The notes beneath the pieces are model-generated. The model was not told where the DNA came from and searched no databases. It worked only from the letters and a program-made list of their open reading frames with translations. From Trachythela sp. YZ-2020 (lineage: Eukaryota; Cnidaria; Anthozoa; Malacalcyonacea; Clavulariidae), in contig JADLSH010000395.1 of the NCBI GenBank assembly GCA_016169945.1, forward strand, positions 4,080,501 through 4,144,500: a stretch of DNA of 64,000 nt, in the 5' to 3' direction. The position numbers were made by a program, and so were the translations under genes. Numbering within the stretch: position 1 is the stretch's first letter; the number at the start of each line of letters is the position of its first letter. Positions 38,775 through 50,414 of this stretch are shown here, one piece after another.

Positions 38775-39497
38775 CAGGTGTATGTACCACAGAATACCAC
38801 GGTACCACAGAATACCAGTCTTACTTATTGATCTTATAAAATTTGGAGGAAACATACTATATACGTTATTTGTGTGAATATATATTAGTTTTAGTTTTAA
38901 TTGACATATAAAAAACAAAAAATGAATATTTTCATAAAAAACATTCTATGTTTTTGATACTTTTTTCCCGCATAATGCCTGTAAAATTCGAAAGTTTAAA
39001 AATAAGTTTGCAAACCAGTATAATTTATGTTGATCAGTACTTTTTCTATGCAACACAACGTTATTACTATACAGGAATCACACCGAGGAATCAATTTTAC
39101 CATTGAAAAATTGAATTTTTCAAAATTATTGATAAACCTGGTATACTTTGGTTACGCCACTGGTATGCTGTACTGATTTTAGTATTTACCTTTCACTAAA
39201 TTAAGTTAGCAATATCCTACAGTATTATCACACAACATGACACACCAAATCCTGGTACAGTTTGATAAACCGTTGCTTATTTATCTCTGCACTGGTATTC
39301 TGTGGTACATTAGAGTTTGTTCCACAGAATGTTCAATTAAAAAAAAATTTAAGTCTATGAAATCTAGCCCCAAAACTCCCAGGAAAAAAATATATCGATA
39401 AACTACACTAAAAAATATTAAGAAGCCACATTATATATATTTGACAAAAGATATGGAACATGTAAATTTTTGTGGTATTCTGTGGTACATACACCTG
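38775..39497. mobile_element. TA-flanked short DNA transposon, copy 2 (723 bp, inverted relative to 10945)
   Basis: Ends CAGGTG...CACCTG flanked by TA (38773-74, 39498-99). It is close to the reverse complement of 10945-11643 along its whole length, with scattered substitutions and small indels and about 24 bases longer overall. Non-coding. Confidence 0.8.
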
Positions 39498-39547
39498 TAC
39501 TCAGACAGCTAGCGCCTCGTTCTTTTTAGGTAGGATCAATACACACA

Positions 39548-39729
39548 CCACTTTCATAATTCAGATGAGTTTAAATATTCTTTTATGTACATCTTAATAA
39601 GCCTCATTGACCTCGTTCAGGTTAATAAATTCTATTCAATTTCAGTCACAGAGTCAGAAACGAGGCTGATAAGGCTTATTAAGATGCACATAAAAGAATA
39701 TTTAAACTCCTCTGAATTATGAAAGTGGT
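39548..39729. repeat. Inverted repeat with 57-bp arms
   Basis: CCACTTTCATAATTCAGATG onward at 39548-39604 pairs with 39672-39729 with about three mismatches around a 67-base centre. MITE-like hairpin. Confidence 0.7.
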
Positions 39730-41213
39730 CTATACAGTTATTTTTGTGACAAAAAAGACAAGAATAATTATTTTGGAAAGTTTTCGATATGGCATGATCC
39801 GAGCTTAGGATCGAAAGCTTTGACGAATGGGAAAAAATCGCGGTGTGTTTCACAAAGGAAATCGATTTCAGGCGGCAAGATTGAATGAAACCATGAGACT
39901 GAAGACGTTAATTTCCGACTAATCGTGTCATGTAACTATAGTTCATTCGATATTATTTATTAATATGCCTGTAAATTGAGCCGTGCGTGTTTTAATATTC
40001 TATATTTATTAAACAAGTCTCGTGCAGGCCGATTTGTCACGGAATATTTTTGAGAGAGACAGTTTCACAATGTTATAAAATTCGGTCGTATTATATCGTA
40101 ATCCAAGCTTCCGCGATTCCTTTATTTAATTGTAGTCTTGTAGACAGTAAATTTTTCATTATAAATGCGTGCACAGTAAGGACAGCATATAGTAGTTACC
40201 TGTGTTTAATATCTTGTTACCATAGCAGAAACAGCGCCAGCTGCCGTTCACTATGTCTGCCAGTTTCAAAATTGAAAAATTGTGGACCGCATGCAACCAC
40301 CGCAACAATTTTTATCACTCAAAATTTCAAAATTGTTGGTGACGTTTAATACAATTTACAAAAATGTTCTGATTATGTGCCTGAATTTCCAATCGATTTA
40401 AAATATATTCATACATACAGGCGCTTATTCTTATAATAAATATTTATGTTTGCAAGTACCTGTAAGAAACTAAGTGGAGCCCTGGTACAGAGCACTAGGT
40501 GATAGATTATTATCCACCAAACGGCTTAAGCCTTAAAATAAGCCTAGATACTTCCAAACATTCTCATACTCATACAAAAGTGTTTAGTACTAAAAACGTC
40601 TTTAGTTATTATGTTTCTAAAATTTGATCCCAAAGGCAAAATATATATAAATGACTAATGTTGAAACAGCTGGGCGCTGATTTGAAGTAGTCTAGTGACA
40701 AGCGATCGATAAAAGTAATTTAAAATTCTACTCTTGATTGTTTTATTTTAAAATTGTCCCCAATGTGAAAACGACGTGTTTACTATATGAAGAACCATAA
40801 ATAATTACAGACAAATGACGATATTAATACTCGTGTGCTTGCCATTATTACATGCAAACATGAATGTTTAATTTCTATGACCGATAGGCGATAAAGAAAA
40901 ATACCCCGCATTTAGCCCGCTCGATTTCAGATATTAACTGATAATACTAAGCAGCGTATGTTTTGACAGTTATAGGATATAACATGTAGCTAGAATAAAG
41001 AAATAAATTATAAAATGAAGTGATGAGTAATCGCGTGATATTTATCATATTTTGTTGCTTTTCGAGACTAAAAGCTGCATCCGAAATTTGTTACTAATTC
41101 CATATCACCATGACGACGTATTTGTTAATAATTGAAGAAGCCGTCCGAACAGTAACATGGCGACATGAACTTGCTCGCTATGTGCTGGGAAATAGCCGCG
41201 ATTTCACCAAAAA
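39730..41213. other. Upstream region of the NIM1-type kinase gene
   Basis: No coding exon recognised. The last few hundred bases before 41214 presumably hold the promoter and 5' untranslated region; no clear core promoter element stands out. Confidence 0.35.
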
Positions 41214-43644
41214 ATGACAACAGATTCGTCTACAACAACACCAGCGGCCAAGAAAAATGAACCGGACAAGGAGAAAAAGCTAACTACATATGAGAAAGTC
41301 TGTAACGATGTGAACAACGATGAACGATATTTAAAGGAACTTGCTCTGGGCAAACGGATAGGGTTTTATCGATTACGCGGGGATTTAGGAAGCGGAAATT
41401 TTTCCCGCGTAAAAATGGGACTTCACTGTCTAACCAGAGGTGCGTATGTTCAGACTACATTCACGTATTAACATGCATGCAGTTATATAGAATGCTGTTT
41501 TATCTATATCCTTTAGATAAAGTTGCAATTAAAATTTACGACAAAACAAAACTGGATGGCAAAACACAACGGCTTCTATCTAGGGAAATATCCTCGATGG
41601 AACATCTACATCATCCGAATATAGTACGACTGTACGAAGTTATAGAGACGCTCACGAAACTACATCTTGTTATGGAGTTCGCGAACGGCGGGGAATTGTT
41701 TACAAAAATATCTACTGAGGGCAAACTTGCAGAGAAAACAACAAAACGAATTTTTTCTCAAATAGTTGCCGCTTTAGATCATATGGTAAGAGTTTATATG
41801 TAACATACATATACCCTACATTATACTATACACAGATACAAGCGATTTATAGTCGCAATTTTTCACTTCCTGATGAATGCGATTGAGTCGATGCCGGTAC
41901 AACTTATGCAAAGTACTTTTGGTTTGCATAATCATTTACTATGTTACCGATGCTTTAGAAGAACCGTAGAAACCAACGCTTTCTGGAATGTTTTCTTGTA
42001 TTTACTATAAATAACAGAAATATTGAAAAACTACAAGATGTACTAACGCCACGGCATTTTTACACCTAGCGATATTTAATTGTTACATTTGATTTTTCCG
42101 ATGCAATATCTCCTTGTTAGATTTCCAAAAGATTTTCTTATTAATGCCTAATGACTTATTTCAACACAATTGTGTTGTATTGTTAGAAGCTTTAAGTGTT
42201 GGGTCTTAAAAAGCAGACTATGTATTGTAGACTGTTTACTTCGATCACAGCACCCACTCATCCTATCCCAAATACAGATAGGTGAAGCTTTTTATGATCG
42301 TAATATGATATTGCTGACAACGAAGTAGTCCAATATCAGACACAAAATAAATATTGGTGTAATAGCGCCAGATATTTGCATAGTCTGAATAAGTGTTGAG
42401 GCATTTAAACATCTTGCTATTTTCTGATTTCATACTTCTAAATATACCTTACATCTGTTTCACTTATTGGGGTAACACGATTGATTTCACAAAGCAGCCG
42501 CTTGACTCATGTAAGCCATGTTACTATCAGAGCTCAAGTTCAAATAAGATCCTGTTCTAAACCTTGGTTTAATCTTGACAATAACCTTAATCCTAGCCTG
42601 ACATTGGACATACACAAGCTATCTTACATTCAGAAAGTGGTTTCTCAGTGAATAAGTACAAGCATCAACGCATGGGATAAGTAGCTTCCAGTTTTAATAT
42701 GCGGTTTTACGTATACGTACGAAAAACTTCTTAATTTTTCATTATTTAACAATTACCTCAACACATATACACTAAATCATAAACATCACTGAATGCTGTA
42801 CATCTCTTATGGAACAACCATGAATATGTGGTTGTTCCATAAGAGTCATCTATGGTATCATTTAGGCTTTTGGTATATTTTTGTTTAATAACTTCGATTT
42901 TATCCATTTTGTCTTTAGCACAGAAAAAATATAATTCATCGTGATATGAAGGCTGAGAATGTTTTTATTTCTGGTACAAGTGTGGTGAAAGTTGGTGATT
43001 TTGGCTTCAGTACATCTGCTGCAGCGGACGCAGCCTTGAACACGTTCTGTGGTTCACCGCCGTATGCTGCACCTGAACTGTTTAAAGATGAGTTCTATTT
43101 AGGACCTTGTGTTGATATATGGGCATTAGGAATATTGTTGTATTTCATGGTCACCGGAGTCATGCCATTCCGTGCTGAAACAGTGGGGAAACTGAAAAAA
43201 TCCATTTTAGATGGCATGTATTTTATGCCTGATTTTTTAACAGACAGTTGTAAATATTTAATAAGGAAAATTTTACAACTGATTCCTAAAGATAGACTGA
43301 CAATTGAACAGATTAAGAGTTCAAAATGGCTTCAAGGTGAAATGTTTCCGTTAGAAGATGATAAATACAATAAACATCCTCCTGCTCTTGACTCCTGTAA
43401 TGAGGAAGAAAGGGAGGCACGATGTTCCTTAGAGGAACTTGGGGTACCTTTTGAGGATAGTACAGGTACACATATGGATGTTAGAAGCAATATAACTGGA
43501 ACATACAGAGTGGTACTGCACAGGATTCAGAGACAGAAATCAGAACTAGAGAAGCCGTCATGCCAAAATGGCTTAACGAAACTTGACCAAGATAAGTTTA
43601 TCACACCAAAACAACCAAAATCAAAAGTTTGTGTAATTCTGTAG
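41214..43644 (+). CDS. NIM1K: NIM1-type serine/threonine protein kinase (AMPK-related), 406 residues
   Basis: Three exons in matching phase: 41214-41439, 41517-41785 and 42919-43644 (TAG). The kinase domain covers about residues 50-310. Seen elements: glycine loop GDLGSGNFSRVK, catalytic lysine in VAIKIYDK (K81), HRDMKAEN (D174), DFG (D192-G194), and activation loop LNTFCGSPPYAAPE with the conserved T207. WALGILLYFMVTGVMPFRAE and the tail SNITGTYRVVLHRIQRQKSE are close to vertebrate NIM1 and set it apart from SIK, MARK and AMPK. All catalytic residues are intact, so the enzyme should be active. The protein ends KSKVCVIL, a possible CaaX box for geranylgeranylation. The start ATG follows an upstream stop-rich stretch and gives an N-terminus of usual length. 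Confidence 0.92.
42800..42848. repeat. Short hairpin in the second intron of the kinase gene
   Basis: CTCTTATGGAACAACCA and TGGTTGTTCCATAAGAG are exact complements with a loop of about 9 bases. Perfect 17-bp stem, origin unknown. Confidence 0.7.
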
Positions 43645-44923
43645 GTAGGAATGCGTATATAAGTTTATTGTGAGATGAAAGTTAACACGCGAACTTTCAG
43701 AAGGGGGGGCGCCATAATAGGTTTTGCGGGACCAGCGATGCAAAGAAGAGAAATTGCTTGATTTGTGATTTAAAGAAGTTCCGAGACGCGAGATTGGAAG
43801 AAAATCTATGCAAAACGTGCGGGATAGTAAACAACTGAGCACGACCACGGGATTCTGAAGTAGTATAATAACTCTATTGTAAACCCTCTTTGAGTATAGT
43901 TCTAACTTTTAATATGAGTAAACATTCTTCCTGTGGATCTGAGGCGGTTCCTGCAAGGATTTTGACCATTTTAAAATGGAAGAACACTGACATGGCCCAA
44001 GTTTTCCTAGAAAACGATCATCCGCCAAAACGCATCTTCCTTCTGACGTGTCGTACGTCTTAGTGTAAATCTGATAAGACGAATTTCCAGACGAACTAGC
44101 TAGAATAGTGTGATCTATACTGGCAAGATTCTTTTTATACACATGCATGGATGTACGAACTATATGCACACCAGTTCGTCTGAGTAGACGAATTACACAG
44201 ATAATTTATCAATTGTCTCCAGTGTAAATGGCCGAGACAATCAAACAAAATGAAAGTTTGAAATGTGAATTTTCAGCTTTCTAAGTTACTATCATAATAT
44301 TTAAATTTTAAGCTTTCGTTTTGTTTGACTCATATCGTATGATTGCAAATTACGACTATCCAATTCACATCGTGCAAGAACGTGTGGAGCTATACGTTAT
44401 ATGAATCTGGATGATTTAAAGGTTTGGTTTAAGGAACAGTGTACAGAAAAACATTAATCTAGATTAAATCGGGATAAAGTTTCATTTAGTCAGTGATATT
44501 TTCATTAATTGATAGCTAACACGTTTTTTAGGTTTAACTCAATCAGAATTCCCTCATTACGGTCGAGTAATCCTGTCCCTGGACAATATCTTAAAAAGGC
44601 ACGAGGCCCTGTGTGACGTTTATGTTCGAGGGTATAATTATGTTTCATATGTAATTTAGTACGATCCTGGCTTCGATCTGACGTTATTCATGTTGTGAAT
44701 TGCGATTGTAATAATTATTGTCAATGACAATGTATATTTGTATTTATCTTATTTATAAGTGACTGTATATATATTTATTAACACTCAATTTATTTATTAC
44801 TGCAAATTTATTTACGTGAAATACAATTAAACGTGTTCATTTAATTTTACTATATTTATTATCTCGTGTGAAAAATTGTCTCGCCATTGCCCATTTGTGC
44901 CGGTTTCAGTAAGGGTTAAAAGG
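43645..44923. other. 3' flank of the kinase gene, no gene confirmed
   Basis: Probably starts with the 3' untranslated region. A stretch at about 44533-44612 follows a good acceptor and reads PVPGQYLKKARGPV before a stop, but no partner exon was found. No other structure seen. Confidence 0.35.
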
Positions 44924-45272
44924 CAGCAGATTATGCAGCAGATTATGCAGCAGATGATGCAGCAGATTATGCAGCAGATGATGCAGCAGATGATGCAGCA
45001 GATGATGCAGCAGATTATGCAGCAGATGATGCAGCAGATGATGCAGCAGATTATGCAGCAGATGATGCAGCAGATGATGCAGCAGATTATGCAGCGGATG
45101 ATGCAACAGATTATGCAGCAGATTATGCAGCAGATTATGCAGCAGATTATGCAACAGATTATGCAGCAGATTATGCAGCAGATTATGCAGCAGATAATGC
45201 AGCAGATTATGCAGCAGATTATGCAGCAGATTATGCAGCAGATTATGCAGCAGATGGTGCAGGTCGTGCAGC
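44924..45272. repeat. 12-bp minisatellite (CAGCAGATTATG / CAGCAGATGATG)
   Basis: About 28 copies of a 12-base unit with T/G variation at one position. It stays in register, so the plus strand is open as repeats of MQQI or MQQM and the minus strand as HNLLHNLL or HHLL. The T and G variants are patterned: G copies cluster on the left half and T copies on the right. No splice or homology support for a protein. Confidence 0.9.
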
Positions 45273-46842
45273 ACTGAGATGGTGGTGAACTTCAGAAGTG
45301 TTCGGAAGACTGCTACATATAATGAAAATAATAACGTAATTGTCTCGCTCGGCATGACAACTGCCTATTGACCACCCAACCTCTTTCACAGGCTATCTCC
45401 TTGACCACCATGCATCATTTCCGCGGTAAGTGCATGAGTATGTACAAGGTATGTCACACTTGCAATAATAATTTTAAGGGAGTGTTCTAATCAGTAATTA
45501 GTCATGATAAGCACCAGCCTCGTACCCAGGTGCAATATATCTATGCGCTATATACGCTGTAGGCTATATAATAGGGATACGATGAAGTATTTCAATGGGT
45601 GAGCGGGCGCGTCGGCAATGTTACCAGTTTGGTAAAATTTAATCAATTTTGGAAAAATTTTAGTAATGAAATTCTCTTCGTAAAATTTTGGTAATTTTTC
45701 AGAGATGTTAATGATTCAGCAATTTTTTTGGTAAAAATTTCCTAAAAGCCTGCGATGAACGATGAATGGAACTCTCTAGCCTGCAAAACCTGCTAATATC
45801 AAACATGGAAAAGGAAATTAGTGAGTTTTCAGCATTTCCGGCTATTAAACCTTGTCACTGTCGGAGCCATTACGTCACTACGAAAAGTGTGGAATTCGTG
45901 GCGAACGAATCACGATTGGAGGGTGTCATATCATTATGACCGATTTTTCCGATGAAAATGACCAACTTTTTTTTGTCTTTCTATACACAAATTTTTGTAT
46001 CAAAATTATAGGGGAAAACGAAAGAATTGATAAAAACCTGAATAGTTGTATGATCAGATATAACAGGGCCGTTTTTTAAGAAATCGTTAGTGGGGGACGG
46101 GGCATCAATGAAAAGGGACCTAACAAACCTGGTATATTGAAGATGTGCGAACCTGGTCTGAGGGTCTTCCCCCAGAAAATGTTCGCCGTTCTCGAGTCTC
46201 TGTGGTTTGATTTCACCGTGTGCTAAGCCGCTTCTAACGTTCATTTTGAACTATACAAATATCACTTCAACTCTAAAAGGGTTATAAATGTTACATTGCT
46301 AACAAGCATGTTTAGTAATTACAATTTAACAATGAAATTTCTTCGTAACTGACCCAAACAGCTTTCAATTACCTTTATTGTCCTGACACTCCATCTTGTT
46401 TTTAGTAAGTTTTTCAAATGCAAGCATTTTTTCACTTTTTATAAAATAGAAAGGATCCAAGAATGATGTTGAGGCAATGCGTGTATGCTACAATCCATTA
46501 ATTCTGCACTAGTCCATTGACCAACTACTTACGTACTCAGGAGCGCATAATGTTTAAAAATTAGAACGTATTGTTTCTTAATATATTTTAACCAACAACT
46601 GACCAACTCTTTAATATTTAGAATTATTGTACTTGCGTTAATTGCACATTTTATAATTTCAGCGCATAGTCTCAACGCATAATTTCTCAATATTTTTTGA
46701 CCAACAACAAACCATTTTTGACCAACTTTTTAATATTTAGAATTATTGGGGGGCGTCACACCCCAGGCCCCCCCGGTCGCCACGCTCCTGCCTCCGCCAT
46801 TAACCGTGCGATAGGTTTTCCATGATCTAAGATTATTAATTG

Positions 46843-49800
46843 TTATTTCGTAAAAATTGCGATAGTTCTAATGATAACCCATGAGTCAAATATTTTTGAT
46901 TTCACTGGACTAACGTCAATTTTGATACAACCAATTGCTTTGCTAGATATTTTTCTTCCGGTTATCTCGACACTTGATTCTCTAAATTCAGCAAGGGCTT
47001 GAAATTTTCCTGTCTCATGACATACTGTTGAAGTTTTCATGCTTTTATCTCCAAAAATAGCCGATAGCACTCCCCCCGGAAAAATATCTTCATAGAGAAA
47101 TGTCCCAGTTTCAATCAGCACTCTCTTCACCTGAACAAAAGCTTTAAAGTTAATCAATATATAATCCCCTTCTTTTGGTGTCCACGCCCGGAAAGAACCT
47201 TTGCGATAGTTGTACAAGTCTTGAAGCGACACATCACCCCACGGGACAAGTGATGTCGTCAACACAGCCTCAGGATTATCTCCGTTGAATTGAAAATTTT
47301 CACGAATTGGAAACGGTTTTGACATTTCATACACACTACGTGATATACGGAGATTATGCTTGTAGAATTTTAATATCAAATTGACTGGTATATAACTGCC
47401 AAGTATGTCAAAAAGCTCAACAAACTCCTTGAAACTCTCCGTTTTATAAATACTACCAGTTATGAAACCTCGAAAATTTTCAGCCCAAAGCCAATTATTA
47501 GTGATCCAGTTCTTCTGGGAAGTCAGTAGGCACGACAGTATGTCACCCTCAACCTTCACGTTATCTGTGAATTGAACAAAGTAATCCGATTGGCCAGCAG
47601 AAAACGTCCAAAGAAATGCAATATTTCTGATAAGAGATCTTGCTTTCTTGATGTACTCTGGACTGTAGGAAGTAAATTTTCCCCAGAACTGGCTTTTGTC
47701 GTTTGTGTGGAGTTTAAAATCGTCTGGTATTTTAACAATCTGTAAAACTTTGTTTTCAATCCAATACTTGTATCTGGTGTGCATTTTATCAAGGAAACTG
47801 GTTGTGTCTGGGCAGTCTCGTAAGAGAATTACGACTGACATTTCATCTTCGTTTGTCTTTTTTAAGTTTGATAATAAGGATCCCAGAGATCTTTCTAAAT
47901 TTTCAGACTTTCCACAATTTTCTGTGTGTATATAGCCAACGGTGAGAATACCTGTAAAATAAATGTTGATAAATTTATATTAAACACACATTTTGGTCAT
48001 GCTGCATTTCCTCAGAAGAAGAGCTTCTCCAATTGGATGAAGGTTTTCTTAAGGACGAAGCAATCTCATTGTAGTGATTGTCAAATGCAGCTGATGAAAT
48101 GAACTCCGAGAAGCTGCGAGGGGTACCAAATCTGATATAAGAAATATGCAAAACTTTCTCGTGTGGTTAGACTGTTTCTCGCGAGTTGCGGTCAGATTCT
48201 TTCTCTTCGAATCCTAAAAAAGCTCATGTTTTTTACTACATTTTGAAACAAACCACTTCAAACACCACTTTATAGATTTTTGGTGTTTGGGTATATTCGA
48301 TGATATGATGTTACTTTGGCTGCGTTGATTTACTCTCAAAGTCGAAACATGGAAATAAAATCTACAAAAGAAGTTACTCTACAGTTTTAAGAATTCTTTC
48401 GTTTAAGATCCATACCTTTATTTTGCTTAAGTTCACCCAGCACAACATATTTTTCCCAACTTGACTTTTGGGTAAGAAAAGTAGCAGTCTGTTTGTTCTT
48501 GCAGTTACCCAGCATGATGTTAGTGCAGTCTTCATCTATCCCACCTGATGTTTTGATCTCTTTTACTGACCAGCTTTCGCATACATTGAATGATTTTCTG
48601 ATCACTGGTTAAAGGTAGGAGATTTGATGTACACTTTAAAAATATAGTCATTAGATACCTTATTTTGGTGTACTTGACCAATATATATATACCGTATTTC
48701 GGTATACTGCATGATCATTATATAATCACACCGTATTTTAATAGTATTTAGATTGAGGCGCTAGTCACTCGCTAGAGAAGCGTGAGGCGTATCGATGAAA
48801 ACTACTGGATTTTCACTTTCCTCTCGCGCTGCTCAAACAATCGAGCGCCTTTCGAAAATCTAGTAAGCCTACAGCCTCACTACGGACGAGAGAGCCGTTG
48901 CCTCACAATGGCAATGCTGAAACATGTGGCCACCCATGTAGCAAGCAACATCAACATATCCGAAGCTAGCTCGACATTTTCTAGGAAGGTTTGGTTCTAT
49001 TTGGTTAGGAATGTATACCGAAATAAGCGGGTAATGCTTGGCGCATGACCAGTCAGAATCGCGTATTTTATAGTTAGCTACCATCATAGGCGTACGGGCT
49101 TAGAAATTTTTGGGGGGCGGACGTCAGTCCGCCCGACGAGCAACGAAGGCGCGAGAACTCGTAGGGGGGTCCGGGGGCATTCCCCACCCGTGCTGCCCCT
49201 CAGCCCCCGCCTTCCCCCAGCCCCCCCAGTCTTAGCTACATGTTATGATTCAACTGCAATTTTATCCCGAAACTCCGAACTGGCTTATAGGTAGTTTTCT
49301 TTTCACCGATCACGTGACAAATTCTAAAATCTAAACTACGAAAGCTGGCTGTCTTACATTATACACAATTTTACACATGCACATTTTGGTTTTAAATGCT
49401 TGTTATGGTTAACTGAAGTAACGTCGTATTTAACCTTAAAAAGAATGTAAGCATTTTGGCTGAAAGTCTCTCTTATTCTCAAGCATTTGCTTTTTGGCCG
49501 CCATGTTCGTGCACCAATTAAATTGCGTTGAATCGGTGCACCAATATGGCGGCCAAAAATCAAATGCTAAAACAGCCGAATTTTAACCCAAATGGTTTAA
49601 TTTTCTCTAGTTTTCTCTAGTGTTGAATTAGACATCACCAAATTGAGTGTATACAATAGTTTTAACAGCCTATGAAAATAAATCCGTAACTCAGGGAGAA
49701 ATTATTGTATCAACTCAAAAATTTTGCTGAGCACTCGTAGTAACGATATATACGGAACATTATATAAAACAGCCAGCCCAGACCTAGGGCCTTTACTCGG

Positions 49801-50414
49801 TAAAAATGTGAAGTGATTTGGCTTACGATCACTGGTAAGTTCACCGTCTACTTCATGAATGTTCGCCGGCTACTTTTCTTTAATTGTTTAAGAAAAAAAG
49901 CTAAGTCCTCTATGAATTATATATTTATTCAAACTCCTGAATGTGTTGTTTCTTGCGCACTTTTATTTTATACTATGTTTTATAATTCTCAGAATTTCGT
50001 CAAATCACCACCCAAAACGCAAGAAATAGCATTTCAGGGACTCTAAATTTCACCCCCAGACCCCCTAGAGACATATTACAGTGGGGCGCAAAATTTCCAG
50101 CTGGCCTCCCCTGGCGAACACAAGCCAGCACGCCACTGGGTAACATCTCGCTTGACAACCTGTCTCGTTAAATTAAGAGCACTGCAGATGCATGTTCACA
50201 TGCTGTGTTACACTCGTGCGTTTCTGTTTCAGCGCGTGAGATTATTTGTCAATAATAGTTTATTCCTTCGAAGAATTGTGGACCGTACTTTACGAGTTAT
50301 ATCATACTTACCTGTAAACGAGTAAAATATGCTAAGACTGAGAAACAAGAGTAACGTCAGTGTATGTATCTTTCTACGCCATTTTCTGCCAACCATATTT
50401 TGTATCTTCAACAA
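46843..50414 (-). CDS. MGAT4-like (GT54) glycosyltransferase family protein, 466 residues
   Basis: Three minus-strand exons in agreeing phase: 50414-50312, 48604-48416 and 47951-46843 (stop TAA). The N-terminus is short and basic (GRKWRRKIH), followed by one hydrophobic stretch TLTLLLFLSLSIFYSF, so it is a type II signal-anchored protein of Golgi type. From residue about 98 it follows the GT54 layout: ILTVGYIHTE, ERSLGSLLSNL, VVILLRDC, LQIVKIP, then RSLIRNIAFLWTF and SDYFVQFTDNV. MGAT4 enzymes add a beta-1,4 GlcNAc branch to N-glycans and have VQLEDD at this spot. Here residues 226-228 read TDN, so the acidic metal-binding motif is altered and activity is doubtful. The C-terminal half has a plausible beta-sandwich region with ITGRKISSKAIGCIKI. 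MGAT4 is a resemblance, not proven orthology. Confidence 0.65.
49087..49230. repeat. GC-rich dispersed repeat
   Basis: GGCGTACGGGCTTAG followed by TTGGGGGGCGG, GGGGGGTCCGGGGGCATTCC and a C-rich tail. Similar CAGTGGCGTA or GGCGTACG starts with G/C runs occur near 7430 and 51369. It lies in the first intron of the MGAT4-like gene. Confidence 0.5.

Noticed and set aside
44533..44612. Possible terminal exon reading PVPGQYLKKARGPV, like a PG-rich sperm-tail repeat
   Set aside because: One short motif after an acceptor-like sequence; no partner exon was found on either side.
44876..45355. Long MQQI/MQQM and HNLLHNLL reading frames as genes
   Set aside because: They are created by a 12-bp tandem repeat on both strands, with no splice sites, homology or non-repeat core.
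48782..49087. Open frames on both strands, possible exon
   Set aside because: No donor/acceptor pair or recognised family, and it is followed by a GC-rich dispersed repeat inside an intron.
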